Assembly (NCBI RefSeq): GCF_900112675.1
Contig: NZ_FOMQ01000001.1
Span: 62,001 to 126,000 of the forward strand
Source of the DNA: Paracidovorax konjaci
Lineage (GTDB): Bacteria; Pseudomonadota; Gammaproteobacteria; Burkholderiales; Burkholderiaceae_C
Reading direction: 5' to 3'
Length of the DNA stretch: 64,000 nt
The notes below the pieces were generated by a model. The model was not told where the DNA came from. It saw only the letters and a program-made list of their open reading frames with translations, and did no database searches. Below are positions 16,151-24,616 of the stretch, in pieces (positions within the stretch are counted from its first letter, which is position 1; every line of letters starts with the position of its first letter). The translations under genes were made by a program, and so were the position numbers.

Positions 16151-16212
16151 TTGACTTGCGTCAAAATCCCCCCGGTCGGCCCTGCCGCCTTCCGGAACCA
16201 GCCGCCGATAAT
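16151..16212 (+). promoter_or_regulatory. FNR/CRP-type box with a -10 element before resB
   Basis: TTGACTTGCGTCAA at 16151-16164 fits the TTGAY-N4-RTCAA pattern of FNR-family regulators. A GATAAT -10 lies at 16207-16212, which places the box centre about 61.5 bp before the predicted start, a classic class I spacing. No good -35 is present, as expected for an activated promoter. A terminator begins only a few bases after the predicted start. Confidence 0.5.
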
Positions 16213-16225
16213 CACACCCAAGACG

Positions 16226-16260
16226 GGCGGGCACATCTGAACGGATGGCCCGCCTTTTTT
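16226..16260 (+). terminator. Intrinsic terminator between cytochrome c4 and resB
   Basis: Stem GGCGGGC (16226-16232) with GCCCGCC (16248-16254) followed by TTTTTT. It may end the cytochrome c4 transcript, or a very short transcript from the promoter just upstream. Confidence 0.8.
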
Positions 16261-16354
16261 CGTTCAGGCCGCATCGCCCCGTTCCGGCGCCGCCTGGCGC
16301 CTTTTCTCCCTTTTCCCTCCACCGCATCCGCCACCGCCTCCCGCCGTTCTGCCC

Positions 16355-18544
16355 ATGTCCGACACCGCCCCCGGCCACCCGCCCCAGTCCCGCACGTCTC
16401 CTGCGCGTGCCGTGGTCGAGCTGCTGTCGTCCATGCGCTTCGCGATCTCGCTGCTCACGGTGATCTGCATCGCCTCGGTGATCGGCACGGTGCTCAAGCA
16501 GCACGAGCCCGCGGTGAACTACGTGAACCAGTTCGGGCCGTTCTGGGCCGAGCTGTTCCTGGCCATGCGCCTCAATGCGGTCTACAGCGCCTGGTGGTTC
16601 CTGCTGATCCTCGCCTTCCTGGTGACCAGCACCTCGCTGTGCATCGCGCGCAACGGCCCGCGCTACCTGGCCGACCTGCGCAGCTACAAGGAGAACATCC
16701 GCGAGCAGAGCCTGAAGGCCTTCCACCACCGTGCGCAGGCGGCGCTCGCGGCCGAGCCGCCCGAGGCCGCGGCGCGGCGCATCGGCGGCCTGCTGGCCGG
16801 CGGCGGCTGGAAGGTGCGGCTGCAGCAGCGCGACACCGCGGCCGGTCCCGGCACGGGCTGGATGGTGGCCGCCAAGGCCGGCGCGGCCAACAAGATCGGC
16901 TACATCGCCGCGCACAGCGCCATCGTGCTGATCTGCCTGGGCGGCCTGCTCGACGGCGACCTCATCGTGCGCGCGCAGATGTGGATGGGCGGCAAGACGC
17001 CGTACACCGGCGGCGGGCTCGTGTCCGAGGTGGGGCCCGAGCACCGGCTCTCCGAGCGCAATCCCACCTTCCGCGGCAACCTCTTCGTGGCCGAGGGCAC
17101 GCAGTCGGGCACGGCCATCCTGAACCAGTCCGACGGCGTGCTGCTGCAGGACCTGCCGTTTTCCATCGAGCTGAAGAAATTCATCGTGGAGCACTACTCC
17201 ACGGGCATGCCCAAGCTGTTCGCGAGCGAGATCGTGATCCACGACAAGGCCACGGGCGAATCCACGCCCGCGCGCGTGGAGGTCAACCACCCCGCCAGCC
17301 ACCGCGGCATCGAGATCTACCAGTCGAGCTTCGACGACGGCGGCTCCCTGCTCAAGCTGCGCGCCGTGCCGATGGCGCCGGGCGTGCAGCCGTTCGACGT
17401 GGAAGGCACCGTGGGCGGCTCCACGCGCATCGAGCGTGCGGGCCGCGCCGGTGCCGGCGAGGCCATGACGCTCGAATTCACCGGCCTGCGCACCATCAAC
17501 GTCGAGAACTTCGGCGCAACCGGTGCCGGCGGCTCCGGTTCAGGCTCCGGCGCCGACGTGCGCAAGGTGGACCTGCGCCAGTCCATCGAATCGCGCCTGG
17601 GTGCGGGCAACAAGACCGCCACGCCCAAGGAACTGCGCAACGTGGGCCCGAGCGTCACCTACAAGCTGCGCGACGCCGCGGGCCAGGCGCGCGAATTCCA
17701 CAACTACATGCTGCCCGTGGACACGGGCGACGGCCAGCCGGTGTTCCTGCTCGGTGTGCGCGAGACCCCGGCCGACCCGTTCCGCTTCCTGCGCGTGCCG
17801 GTGGACGACCAGGGCCGCATGGACGGGTTCCTGCGCATGCGCATGGCACTGGCCGACCCCCAACTGCGCGAGCAGGCCGTGCGCCGCTACGTGGCCCAGG
17901 CGGTCGATGGCTCCCGGCCCGAGCTGGCCGGGCAGCTCACGCAATCCACACTGCGCGCGCTCTCGCTCTTCGCGGGTGCGAGCGATGCGGCGCGCCCGGC
18001 CGGCGCACCGCCGCGCGCGGGCCTGCAGGCCATCTCCGATTTCATGGAAGACAACGTGCCGGCGGCCGAACGCGAGCGCGCGGGCGAGGTGCTGATCCGC
18101 ATCCTGAACGGCGCGCTGTTCGAGATCGCGCAGCTCACGCGCGAGCGTGCCGGACTCGCGCCCCTGCCGCAGAACGAGGCCACGCGCGCCTTCATGACGC
18201 AGGCCGTGCTCTCGCTCAGCGATGCGCAGGTCTACCCCGCGCCCATGGCGTTCGAGCTGGCCGATTTCACGCAGGTGCAGGCCAGCGTGTTCCAGGTGGC
18301 GCGCGCGCCCGGCAAGAACGTGGTCTACCTGGGCTGCGCCCTGCTGATCCTGGGCGTGTTCGCGATGCTCTACGTGCGCGAGCGCCGCGTCTGGGTGTGG
18401 CTCGTGCCCGCCGGCGGCAGCGGCGCCGCGGCCACGATGGCGCTGTCCACCAACCGCAAGACGATGGACGGCGACCGCGAATTCGCCCAGCTCACCGAGA
18501 AACTCATCGGGGCCCGGCCCCACCATGGAGGCAACACCGCATGA
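16355..18544 (+). CDS. resB: Cytochrome c biogenesis protein ResB (CcsB-type)
   Basis: A 729-residue membrane component of System II cytochrome c maturation, which with CcsA moves heme outward and keeps apocytochrome cysteines reduced. It has an N-terminal membrane segment (about 29-48, AISLLTVICIASVIGTVL), further ones near 78-95 and 185-205 (NKIGYIAAHSAIVLICLGGL), a large periplasmic domain and a last segment (VVYLGCALLILGVFAML) near the C-terminus. It is longer than Bacillus ResB, as is usual in betaproteobacteria. It overlaps the next gene by 4 bp. Confidence 0.93.
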   Translation: MSDTAPGHPPQSRTSPARAVVELLSSMRFAISLLTVICIASVIGTVLKQHEPAVNYVNQFGPFWAELFLAMRLNAVYSAWWFLLILAFLVTSTSLCIARNGPRYLADLRSYKENIREQSLKAFHHRAQAALAAEPPEAAARRIGGLLAGGGWKVRLQQRDTAAGPGTGWMVAAKAGAANKIGYIAAHSAIVLICLGGLLDGDLIVRAQMWMGGKTPYTGGGLVSEVGPEHRLSERNPTFRGNLFVAEGTQSGTAILNQSDGVLLQDLPFSIELKKFIVEHYSTGMPKLFASEIVIHDKATGESTPARVEVNHPASHRGIEIYQSSFDDGGSLLKLRAVPMAPGVQPFDVEGTVGGSTRIERAGRAGAGEAMTLEFTGLRTINVENFGATGAGGSGSGSGADVRKVDLRQSIESRLGAGNKTATPKELRNVGPSVTYKLRDAAGQAREFHNYMLPVDTGDGQPVFLLGVRETPADPFRFLRVPVDDQGRMDGFLRMRMALADPQLREQAVRRYVAQAVDGSRPELAGQLTQSTLRALSLFAGASDAARPAGAPPRAGLQAISDFMEDNVPAAERERAGEVLIRILNGALFEIAQLTRERAGLAPLPQNEATRAFMTQAVLSLSDAQVYPAPMAFELADFTQVQASVFQVARAPGKNVVYLGCALLILGVFAMLYVRERRVWVWLVPAGGSGAAATMALSTNRKTMDGDREFAQLTEKLIGARPHHGGNTA

Positions 18545-19887
18545 ACACGGCGACGACCACCACCACTGGCACCATCACCCTGAACGAAGGCTATTTCGCG
18601 CGGCGCAACTGGTTCGACTGGGTGTTCGCGGCCCTCGTGGCCGCGGGCGGGCTCTACGCGCTGCAGCGCTACGGGGCCTTCATGGACGTCTACGAGAAAG
18701 GCATCCTGCTCGGCGCCATTCCGTGCACCGTGTGGCTGGGCTGGTTCTGGCGGCCGCTGCGCGCCCTGGTGCTGGTGGTGGCGGCGTTCGCGCTGCTGGC
18801 CATCGGGCTCTACCAGCAGGACGGCGCGGGCAGCCTCGCACGGGCCGACACCGTGTTCGGGCTCAAGTACTTCCTCTCGAGCCAGTCGGCCATCCTCTGG
18901 ATGAGCATGCTGTTCTTCATCAGCACGGTGTTCTACTGGCTGGGCATGTTCGCGCGCGGCGAGCGCGGCACGCTCTCGCTGCTGGGCTCGCGCATCGCCT
19001 GGGTGGCGATCGCCATGGCGCTCATCGGCACGCTGGTGCGCTGGTACGAGAGCTACCTGATCGGGCCGGACATCGGCCACGTCCCCGTGAGCAACCTCTA
19101 CGAGGTGTTCGTGCTGTTCTGCTGGATGACGGCGGCCTTCTACCTCTACTACGAAGAGCAGTACGCGACGCGCGCGCTGGGCGGCTTCGTGATGCTGGTG
19201 GTGAGCGCGGCCGTGGGCTTCCTGCTCTGGTACACCGTGGTGCGCGAGGCCCACGAGATCCAGCCACTGGTGCCGGCACTCAAGAGCTGGTGGATGAAGC
19301 TGCACGTGCCGGCCAACTTCATCGGCTACGGCACCTTCGCGCTCGCGGCCATGGTGGCGTTCGCCTACCTCATCAAGCAGCAGGCCGGCGAGACGCGCTG
19401 GTGGAAGCTCGCGCCGCTCTGGATGCTCGGCATGGTGCTGTGCTTCGAGCCCATCGTGTTCCGCCAGGGCGCCACCGAGAACGGCGGCAGCTACTGGATG
19501 GTGTATTTCGGCATCTCGGCGCTCATCGTCGCGGGCATCCTGCTGGGCCGCCGGCGCATCGCCGAGCGCCTGCCGTCCTTCGAGGTGCTCGACGACGTGA
19601 TGTACAAGGCGATCGCCGTGGGCTTCGCGTTCTTCACCATCGCCACCGTGCTGGGCGCGCTCTGGGCGGCCGAGGCCTGGGGCGGCTACTGGAGCTGGGA
19701 CCCCAAGGAGACCTGGGCGCTGATCGTCTGGCTCAACTACGCGGCGTGGCTGCACATGCGCCTCATGAAGGGCCTGCGCGGCACGGTGTCGGCCTGGTGG
19801 GCCCTCGTGGGGCTGGGCGTGACCACCTTCGCGTTCCTGGGCGTGAACATGTGGCTCTCGGGCCTGCACAGCTACGGAACGTTGTAG
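18541..19887 (+). CDS. ccsA: Cytochrome c heme-delivery protein CcsA/ResC type
   Basis: A 448-residue polytopic protein of System II cytochrome c assembly, often annotated ccsB/CcsA in betaproteobacteria. The signature heme-handling WWD-type motif is WGGYWSWDPKETW, about 60 residues from the C-terminus. Periplasmic His candidates occur at KLHVPANFIGYGTF and in SGLHSYG. At least eight membrane segments are visible. It is cotranslated with resB and lies in the cytochrome c4 neighbourhood. Confidence 0.93.
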   Translation: MNTATTTTTGTITLNEGYFARRNWFDWVFAALVAAGGLYALQRYGAFMDVYEKGILLGAIPCTVWLGWFWRPLRALVLVVAAFALLAIGLYQQDGAGSLARADTVFGLKYFLSSQSAILWMSMLFFISTVFYWLGMFARGERGTLSLLGSRIAWVAIAMALIGTLVRWYESYLIGPDIGHVPVSNLYEVFVLFCWMTAAFYLYYEEQYATRALGGFVMLVVSAAVGFLLWYTVVREAHEIQPLVPALKSWWMKLHVPANFIGYGTFALAAMVAFAYLIKQQAGETRWWKLAPLWMLGMVLCFEPIVFRQGATENGGSYWMVYFGISALIVAGILLGRRRIAERLPSFEVLDDVMYKAIAVGFAFFTIATVLGALWAAEAWGGYWSWDPKETWALIVWLNYAAWLHMRLMKGLRGTVSAWWALVGLGVTTFAFLGVNMWLSGLHSYGTL

Positions 19888-19969
19888 CAGCGGACGAATC
19901 CGTCCGGGGCGAGGGCGCGTATAACCGGGACATCCCCGCAGGCCGCCCCCACCCCCGAAGGATTCCTCC

Positions 19970-20968
<999 letters not shown>

Positions 20969-21014
20969 CCCCGGATGTGTCCGGCCGGGAGGCCAGGCCG
21001 CACCGCCCACCCCC

Positions 21015-21638
21015 ATGAAGAAACTGCTGCTCCACCCGGCCGCCAAGCCGGTCGTCTTCGTGCTCTGCCTGCTGCCGTTCGCGTGGCTGGTCTACGGCAT
21101 CGTGGCCGACCGGCTCGGCCCGAACGCCGCCGAGGTGCTCATCCGCTCCACGGGCGACTGGACGCTGCGCGGGCTCTGCCTCGCGCTGGCGGTGACGCCG
21201 CTGCGCGTGGTGGCCGGCCTGCCGGCGCTGGCGCGGTTCCGCCGCATGCTGGGGCTGTTCGTGTTCTTCTACGCGGTGCTGCACCTCGTGAGCTATGCGT
21301 GGTTCGACATGGAGTTCGACCTGCCCGGCATCGTGCGCGACACCCTGCAGCGGCCGTTCATCCTCGTGGGCATGCTGGCGTTCGGGCTGCTGCTGCTGCT
21401 GGCCGCCACGTCGTTCAACCGGGCGATCCGCTGGCTGGGCGGCAAGCGCTGGCAGGCGCTGCACCGCACGGTGTATGCGGTGGCGGGCCTGGCACTGCTG
21501 CACTTCTTCTGGATGCGCGCGGGCAAGAACTTCTTCGGCGAGGTCGCCGTCTATGCGGCGATCCTGGGCGTGCTGCTGGGCTGGCGCGCCGTGCGGGCAC
21601 TGCGCAGCGCCCACGGCGCGCGCGCCTCGGCGGCATGA
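21015..21638 (+). CDS. msrQ: Heme-binding membrane subunit MsrQ
   Basis: A 207-residue inner-membrane protein with five to six helices and a ferric-reductase-like core that supplies quinol electrons to MsrP. Likely heme-ligating His residues are in FYAVLHLVSY, WQALHRTVY and ALLHFFW. The C-terminus is basic and Ala-rich. Its TGA stop directly abuts copy 4 of the dispersed repeat. Confidence 0.95.
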   Translation: MKKLLLHPAAKPVVFVLCLLPFAWLVYGIVADRLGPNAAEVLIRSTGDWTLRGLCLALAVTPLRVVAGLPALARFRRMLGLFVFFYAVLHLVSYAWFDMEFDLPGIVRDTLQRPFILVGMLAFGLLLLLAATSFNRAIRWLGGKRWQALHRTVYAVAGLALLHFFWMRAGKNFFGEVAVYAAILGVLLGWRAVRALRSAHGARASAA

Positions 21639-21699
21639 TTGCTATATTTTTGGTAGCAAAGTATTGAATGGATCCGGCGGCATGAGGCCAAAAACATGC
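21639..21699 (-). repeat. Intergenic dispersed repeat, copy 4
   Basis: The core is on the minus strand at 21683-21653. A 5' hairpin, ATGAGGC pairing with GCCTCAT, is visible, and the 3' hairpin pairs GCTA with TAGC. The copy fills the whole 62-bp gap between two converging genes, so it may serve as their terminator. Confidence 0.85.
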
Positions 21700-21700
21700 C

Positions 21701-22537
21701 TCATCCGCGCACGGCCTGCAGCGCCGGCCGCACCTGCCGCGTGGCCGGATCGATGATCGCCGTGGGCAGCTGGTAGGCCCGGTCGTCGAACAGGTCGATG
21801 CCGCATTGCAGGTTCTCGATCCAGTCCAGGAAATCGCCGATCGCCTTCTTGCCCATGATGGGGGAGCCGTGCTGGGGCACCAGCATGGAGATGTCGAGCT
21901 GCCGCGCCATGCGCGTCCACAGGCGCAGGATCTTGTTGGACACCATGTAGCGGCGGTGGAAGCCTTCCATGAGCGGGATGTGCGGCGCCAGTTCGGTGAC
22001 GGGCTCGCGCGCCTTCGCCCCCGAGGTGAGCGACACCGCCAGATCGCCGGTGAACAGGATCTTGCTCACCGGATCGTAGAAGTGGAAATTGCCCTCGGAG
22101 TGCATGAAATGCGCGGGCAGCAGCACCAATTCGTGCCGGCCGAGCGGCAGGTGGCCGCCCGCGTCGGGCACGCCGATCACGCGGTTCTCGGTCTTGCCCA
22201 CCTTGGTGAAGTGGGGCGCGAACCGCTCCCAGATGCGCGAGATCACCAGCGTGGCCTTCGTGCTGGTCATCCACCGGTCGAGCGACGCGATGATGTCCGG
22301 GTCCGCATGCGAGGCGATCAGGTAGGAGAGCTTGTGCGGGGCGAAGTGCTTGCTCATGCCCATGAACAGCTCGTTGAAGGCGAGGTTGCCGCCCGGGTCG
22401 ATGATCGCGCCCGTGTCCCCATCCACGATGAGGAACTGGTTGGCCTGCACCGCCTGCCCGTCCTCTTCGATGAGGTCGGAGAACATCAGGCAGGCGTGGT
22501 GCTTGTCTCGATAGAGTTCCAGGGGTTCCGATGCCAT
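21701..22537 (-). CDS. Stand-alone di-iron metallo-beta-lactamase-fold protein (ODP-like)
   Basis: A 278-residue MBL-fold protein of the flavodiiron/oxygen-binding (ODP) branch rather than the zinc hydrolase branch. The metal motif is SHADPDI (H-x-D-x-D) instead of HxHxDH; further ligand candidates are His in HFMHSEGN, Asp in FTGDLAVS and His in VPQHGSP. There is no flavodoxin domain. Relatives bind di-iron and may sense or reduce oxygen or NO. Its own promoter carries a perfect FNR-type box. The ATG at 22537 leaves a 20-nt leader from the predicted transcript start; 22549 is an alternative. Confidence 0.8.
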   Translation of the reverse strand: MASEPLELYRDKHHACLMFSDLIEEDGQAVQANQFLIVDGDTGAIIDPGGNLAFNELFMGMSKHFAPHKLSYLIASHADPDIIASLDRWMTSTKATLVISRIWERFAPHFTKVGKTENRVIGVPDAGGHLPLGRHELVLLPAHFMHSEGNFHFYDPVSKILFTGDLAVSLTSGAKAREPVTELAPHIPLMEGFHRRYMVSNKILRLWTRMARQLDISMLVPQHGSPIMGKKAIGDFLDWIENLQCGIDLFDDRAYQLPTAIIDPATRQVRPALQAVRG

Positions 22538-22563
22538 AGCGTTCCACATGTCATGAAACGGTC

Positions 22564-22605
22564 AATGTACGGACATCGGCCCGGCGGGCGCTTGATGCGC
22601 ATCAA
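22564..22605 (-). promoter_or_regulatory. FNR-type class II promoter of the ODP-like gene
   Basis: A perfect palindrome TTGATGCGCATCAA at 22592-22605 is followed on the minus strand, after exactly 22 bp, by TACATT (22569-22564). This places the box centre at -41.5, the canonical activated FNR/Anr arrangement. Expression is therefore predicted to rise when oxygen is low. Confidence 0.75.
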
Positions 22606-22619
22606 GCGAAAGCGAATGC

Positions 22620-23903
22620 TCAGTCGGGCAGCTTCTCGTGGCGAAACGTGTCCTCGAGCGGCTCGCGCGCACGGATGAGGTGGGCCCGGTCGCCGTCCAC
22701 CAGCACCTCGGCGGGGCGCGCACGCGTGTTGTAGTTGCTGCCCATGGAGCTGCAGTAGGCGCCGGCCGAAAGCACGGCCAGCCGGTCGCCGGCCTGCACC
22801 GCCAGCGTGCGGTCGCGGCCGATCCAGTCGCCGCTCTCGCAGACGGGACCGACCACGTCGTACACCGCGGACGCGGCACCGGCGGCTGGCGCGCCCACCG
22901 GCACGATCGCGTGGAAGGCCTGGTACATCGCGGGGCGGGGCAAGTCGTTCATCGCGGCATCGACGATGCAGAAGTTCTTCTGCTCGCCGGGCTTCACGTA
23001 GAGCACCTCGGTGAGGCACACGCCGGCATTGCCGACCAGCGAGCGGCCCGGCTCGATCATGAATTGCCGGTCGCCATAGCCGCGCGCGTCCAGGCGCTCG
23101 AAAAGCTGTGCCCACAGCGCATCCGCCGCGGGCGGGGTGTCGCCGTTGTAGTTGATGCCCAGGCCGCCGCCGAAATCGATGTGGTGGATCGGGATGCCGG
23201 CGGCCTCGATCTGGCCGACCAGGTCCAGCATGCGGTCCACCGCGTCGAGGTAGGGCGTGGCCTCGGTGATCTGGGAGCCGATGTGGCAATCGATGCCCGC
23301 CACCTGCAGCCCCGGCAGGGCCGCGGCGCGCTGGTAGGTGGCCACCGTGCGTTCGTGCGCCACGCCGAACTTGTTGCCCTTGAGCCCGGTGGAGATGTAG
23401 GGGTGGGTCTTCGGATCGACGTTCGGGTTCACGCGGATGCTGATCTGCGCACGCCGGCCGCAGGCCACGGCCACTTCGCTCAGCACCTCGAGTTCGGGCT
23501 CGCTCTCCACGTTGAAGCAGCCGATGCCGGCCTCCAGCGCCTCGCGCATTTCCTGGCGCGTCTTGCCGACGCCGGAAAAGATGATCTTGCGGGCGTCGCC
23601 GCCGGCCGCCAGCACGCGGCGCAGTTCTCCGCCGGAGACGATGTCGAAGCCGCAGCCCGCACGCGCGAAGAGCTGCAGCACGGCCAGCGACGAATTCGCC
23701 TTCATCGCGTAGCAGATCTGCACCTTGCGCCCCGCGAACCCGCGCTGGTAGGCCGCCAGCGCCGCGAGCATCGACGCCTTCGAATAGACATACAGCGGCG
23801 TGCCATGCGCCTGGGCCAGGTCCGAGGCGCGCACGGATTCGATGGAGAGGTCGTCGCCCTGGTAGGCGATGTGGGGGTGGCCGGGCAGTGCGGTCAGCGT
23901 CAT
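22620..23903 (-). CDS. lysA: Diaminopimelate decarboxylase
   Basis: A 427-residue PLP enzyme converting meso-diaminopimelate to lysine. The PLP lysine is Lys68 in CYAMKANSS. HIGSQI and the glycine loop GGGLGINY bind cofactor phosphate, and VCESGDW carries the Cys that completes the active site across the dimer. The ATG at 23903 overlaps the lptM stop by 4 bp, so the start is well fixed. Confidence 0.97.
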   Translation of the reverse strand: MTLTALPGHPHIAYQGDDLSIESVRASDLAQAHGTPLYVYSKASMLAALAAYQRGFAGRKVQICYAMKANSSLAVLQLFARAGCGFDIVSGGELRRVLAAGGDARKIIFSGVGKTRQEMREALEAGIGCFNVESEPELEVLSEVAVACGRRAQISIRVNPNVDPKTHPYISTGLKGNKFGVAHERTVATYQRAAALPGLQVAGIDCHIGSQITEATPYLDAVDRMLDLVGQIEAAGIPIHHIDFGGGLGINYNGDTPPAADALWAQLFERLDARGYGDRQFMIEPGRSLVGNAGVCLTEVLYVKPGEQKNFCIVDAAMNDLPRPAMYQAFHAIVPVGAPAAGAASAVYDVVGPVCESGDWIGRDRTLAVQAGDRLAVLSAGAYCSSMGSNYNTRARPAEVLVDGDRAHLIRAREPLEDTFRHEKLPD

Positions 23904-24184
23904 GGCGTGGTGGAGGCAGGGGTCGACGCGGGCGTCGAAGCGGGGGACGAGGGAAGAGAGGCTGAGGGCAGGGCGGGCGACGGTGCCAGCACCGGTGCCG
24001 GGATGGGGGACGGCGTGGGCGCGTCGCGCATCGGATCGAGCGTCTGCGGCAGCGTGGCGCGCTGGGTTGCGGCCGGATCGGACGGCAGGTAGAGCGGACC
24101 GCGCTGTCCGCAGCCCGTCAGCGCGGCAACCGCACCGGCAGCAAGGACGCACGTGCTGACTAGAATTTGCGAAGCTCTCAACAT
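23900..24184 (-). CDS. lptM: LptM-type small lipoprotein
   Basis: A 94-residue lipoprotein. The N-terminus MLRASQILV...[15 protein letters not shown] contains a lipobox ending in Cys, followed by the GQRGPLYLP hallmark of LptM (YifL), which helps mature the LPS translocon LptD. The remainder is a low-complexity Ala/Pro/Ser/Thr tail, longer than in E. coli, with short ASTP-type repeats. It is divergent from cyaY and coupled to lysA, a conserved arrangement. Confidence 0.9.
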   Translation of the reverse strand: MLRASQILVSTCVLAAGAVAALTGCGQRGPLYLPSDPAATQRATLPQTLDPMRDAPTPSPIPAPVLAPSPALPSASLPSSPASTPASTPASTTP

Positions 24185-24202
24185 CCGCAAATTGTAGAAG
24201 TA

Positions 24203-24535
24203 ATGACCGATCAAGAATTCCTGGACCAGGCCGAACGACTGCTGCTGGCGGTGGAGCAGGGCTGCGACCGCATCAACGACACCACCGACGCGGACCTCGA
24301 CGCCCAGCGCTCGGGCGGCATGGTGACCATCGTCTTCTCCAACCGCAGCCAGATCGTCATCAATTGGCAGAAGCCTTTGCACGAGATCTGGATGGCCGCG
24401 CAGTCGGGCGGCTACCACTACCGCTTCGACGGCAGCGCCTGGATGGACACCAAAGGCGCGGGCGAATTCTTCGGGGCGCTGAGCGACGCCGCCTCGCGCC
24501 AGTCGGGCATGCCGCTCGCCTTCGCGGCCGCCTGA
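24203..24535 (+). CDS. cyaY: Frataxin-like iron-binding protein
   Basis: A 110-residue frataxin homologue that regulates iron-sulfur cluster assembly. The acidic first helix ([19 protein letters not shown]...[11 protein letters not shown]) and the beta sheet [25 protein letters not shown] followed by GGYHYRF and W are family hallmarks. The ATG at 24203 gives the normal length; only 18 bp separate it from the divergent lptM start. Confidence 0.96.
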   Translation: MTDQEFLDQAERLLLAVEQGCDRINDTTDADLDAQRSGGMVTIVFSNRSQIVINWQKPLHEIWMAAQSGGYHYRFDGSAWMDTKGAGEFFGALSDAASRQSGMPLAFAAA

Positions 24536-24550
24536 CCCGGATCGCCCAAA

Positions 24551-24584
24551 GAAAAAGGCACCGCGGCGGGCGCCGCGGTGCCTT
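24551..24584 (-). terminator. Intrinsic terminator of the PBP1A gene
   Basis: A GC-rich stem, AAGGCACCGCGG against CCGCGGTGCCTT, is followed on the minus strand by TTTTT. It lies 33 bp beyond the PBP1A stop and between the ends of two converging genes. Confidence 0.85.
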
Positions 24585-24616
24585 CGGATCGCCGCCCCCC
24601 TGGCGGAGGCGTGCGG

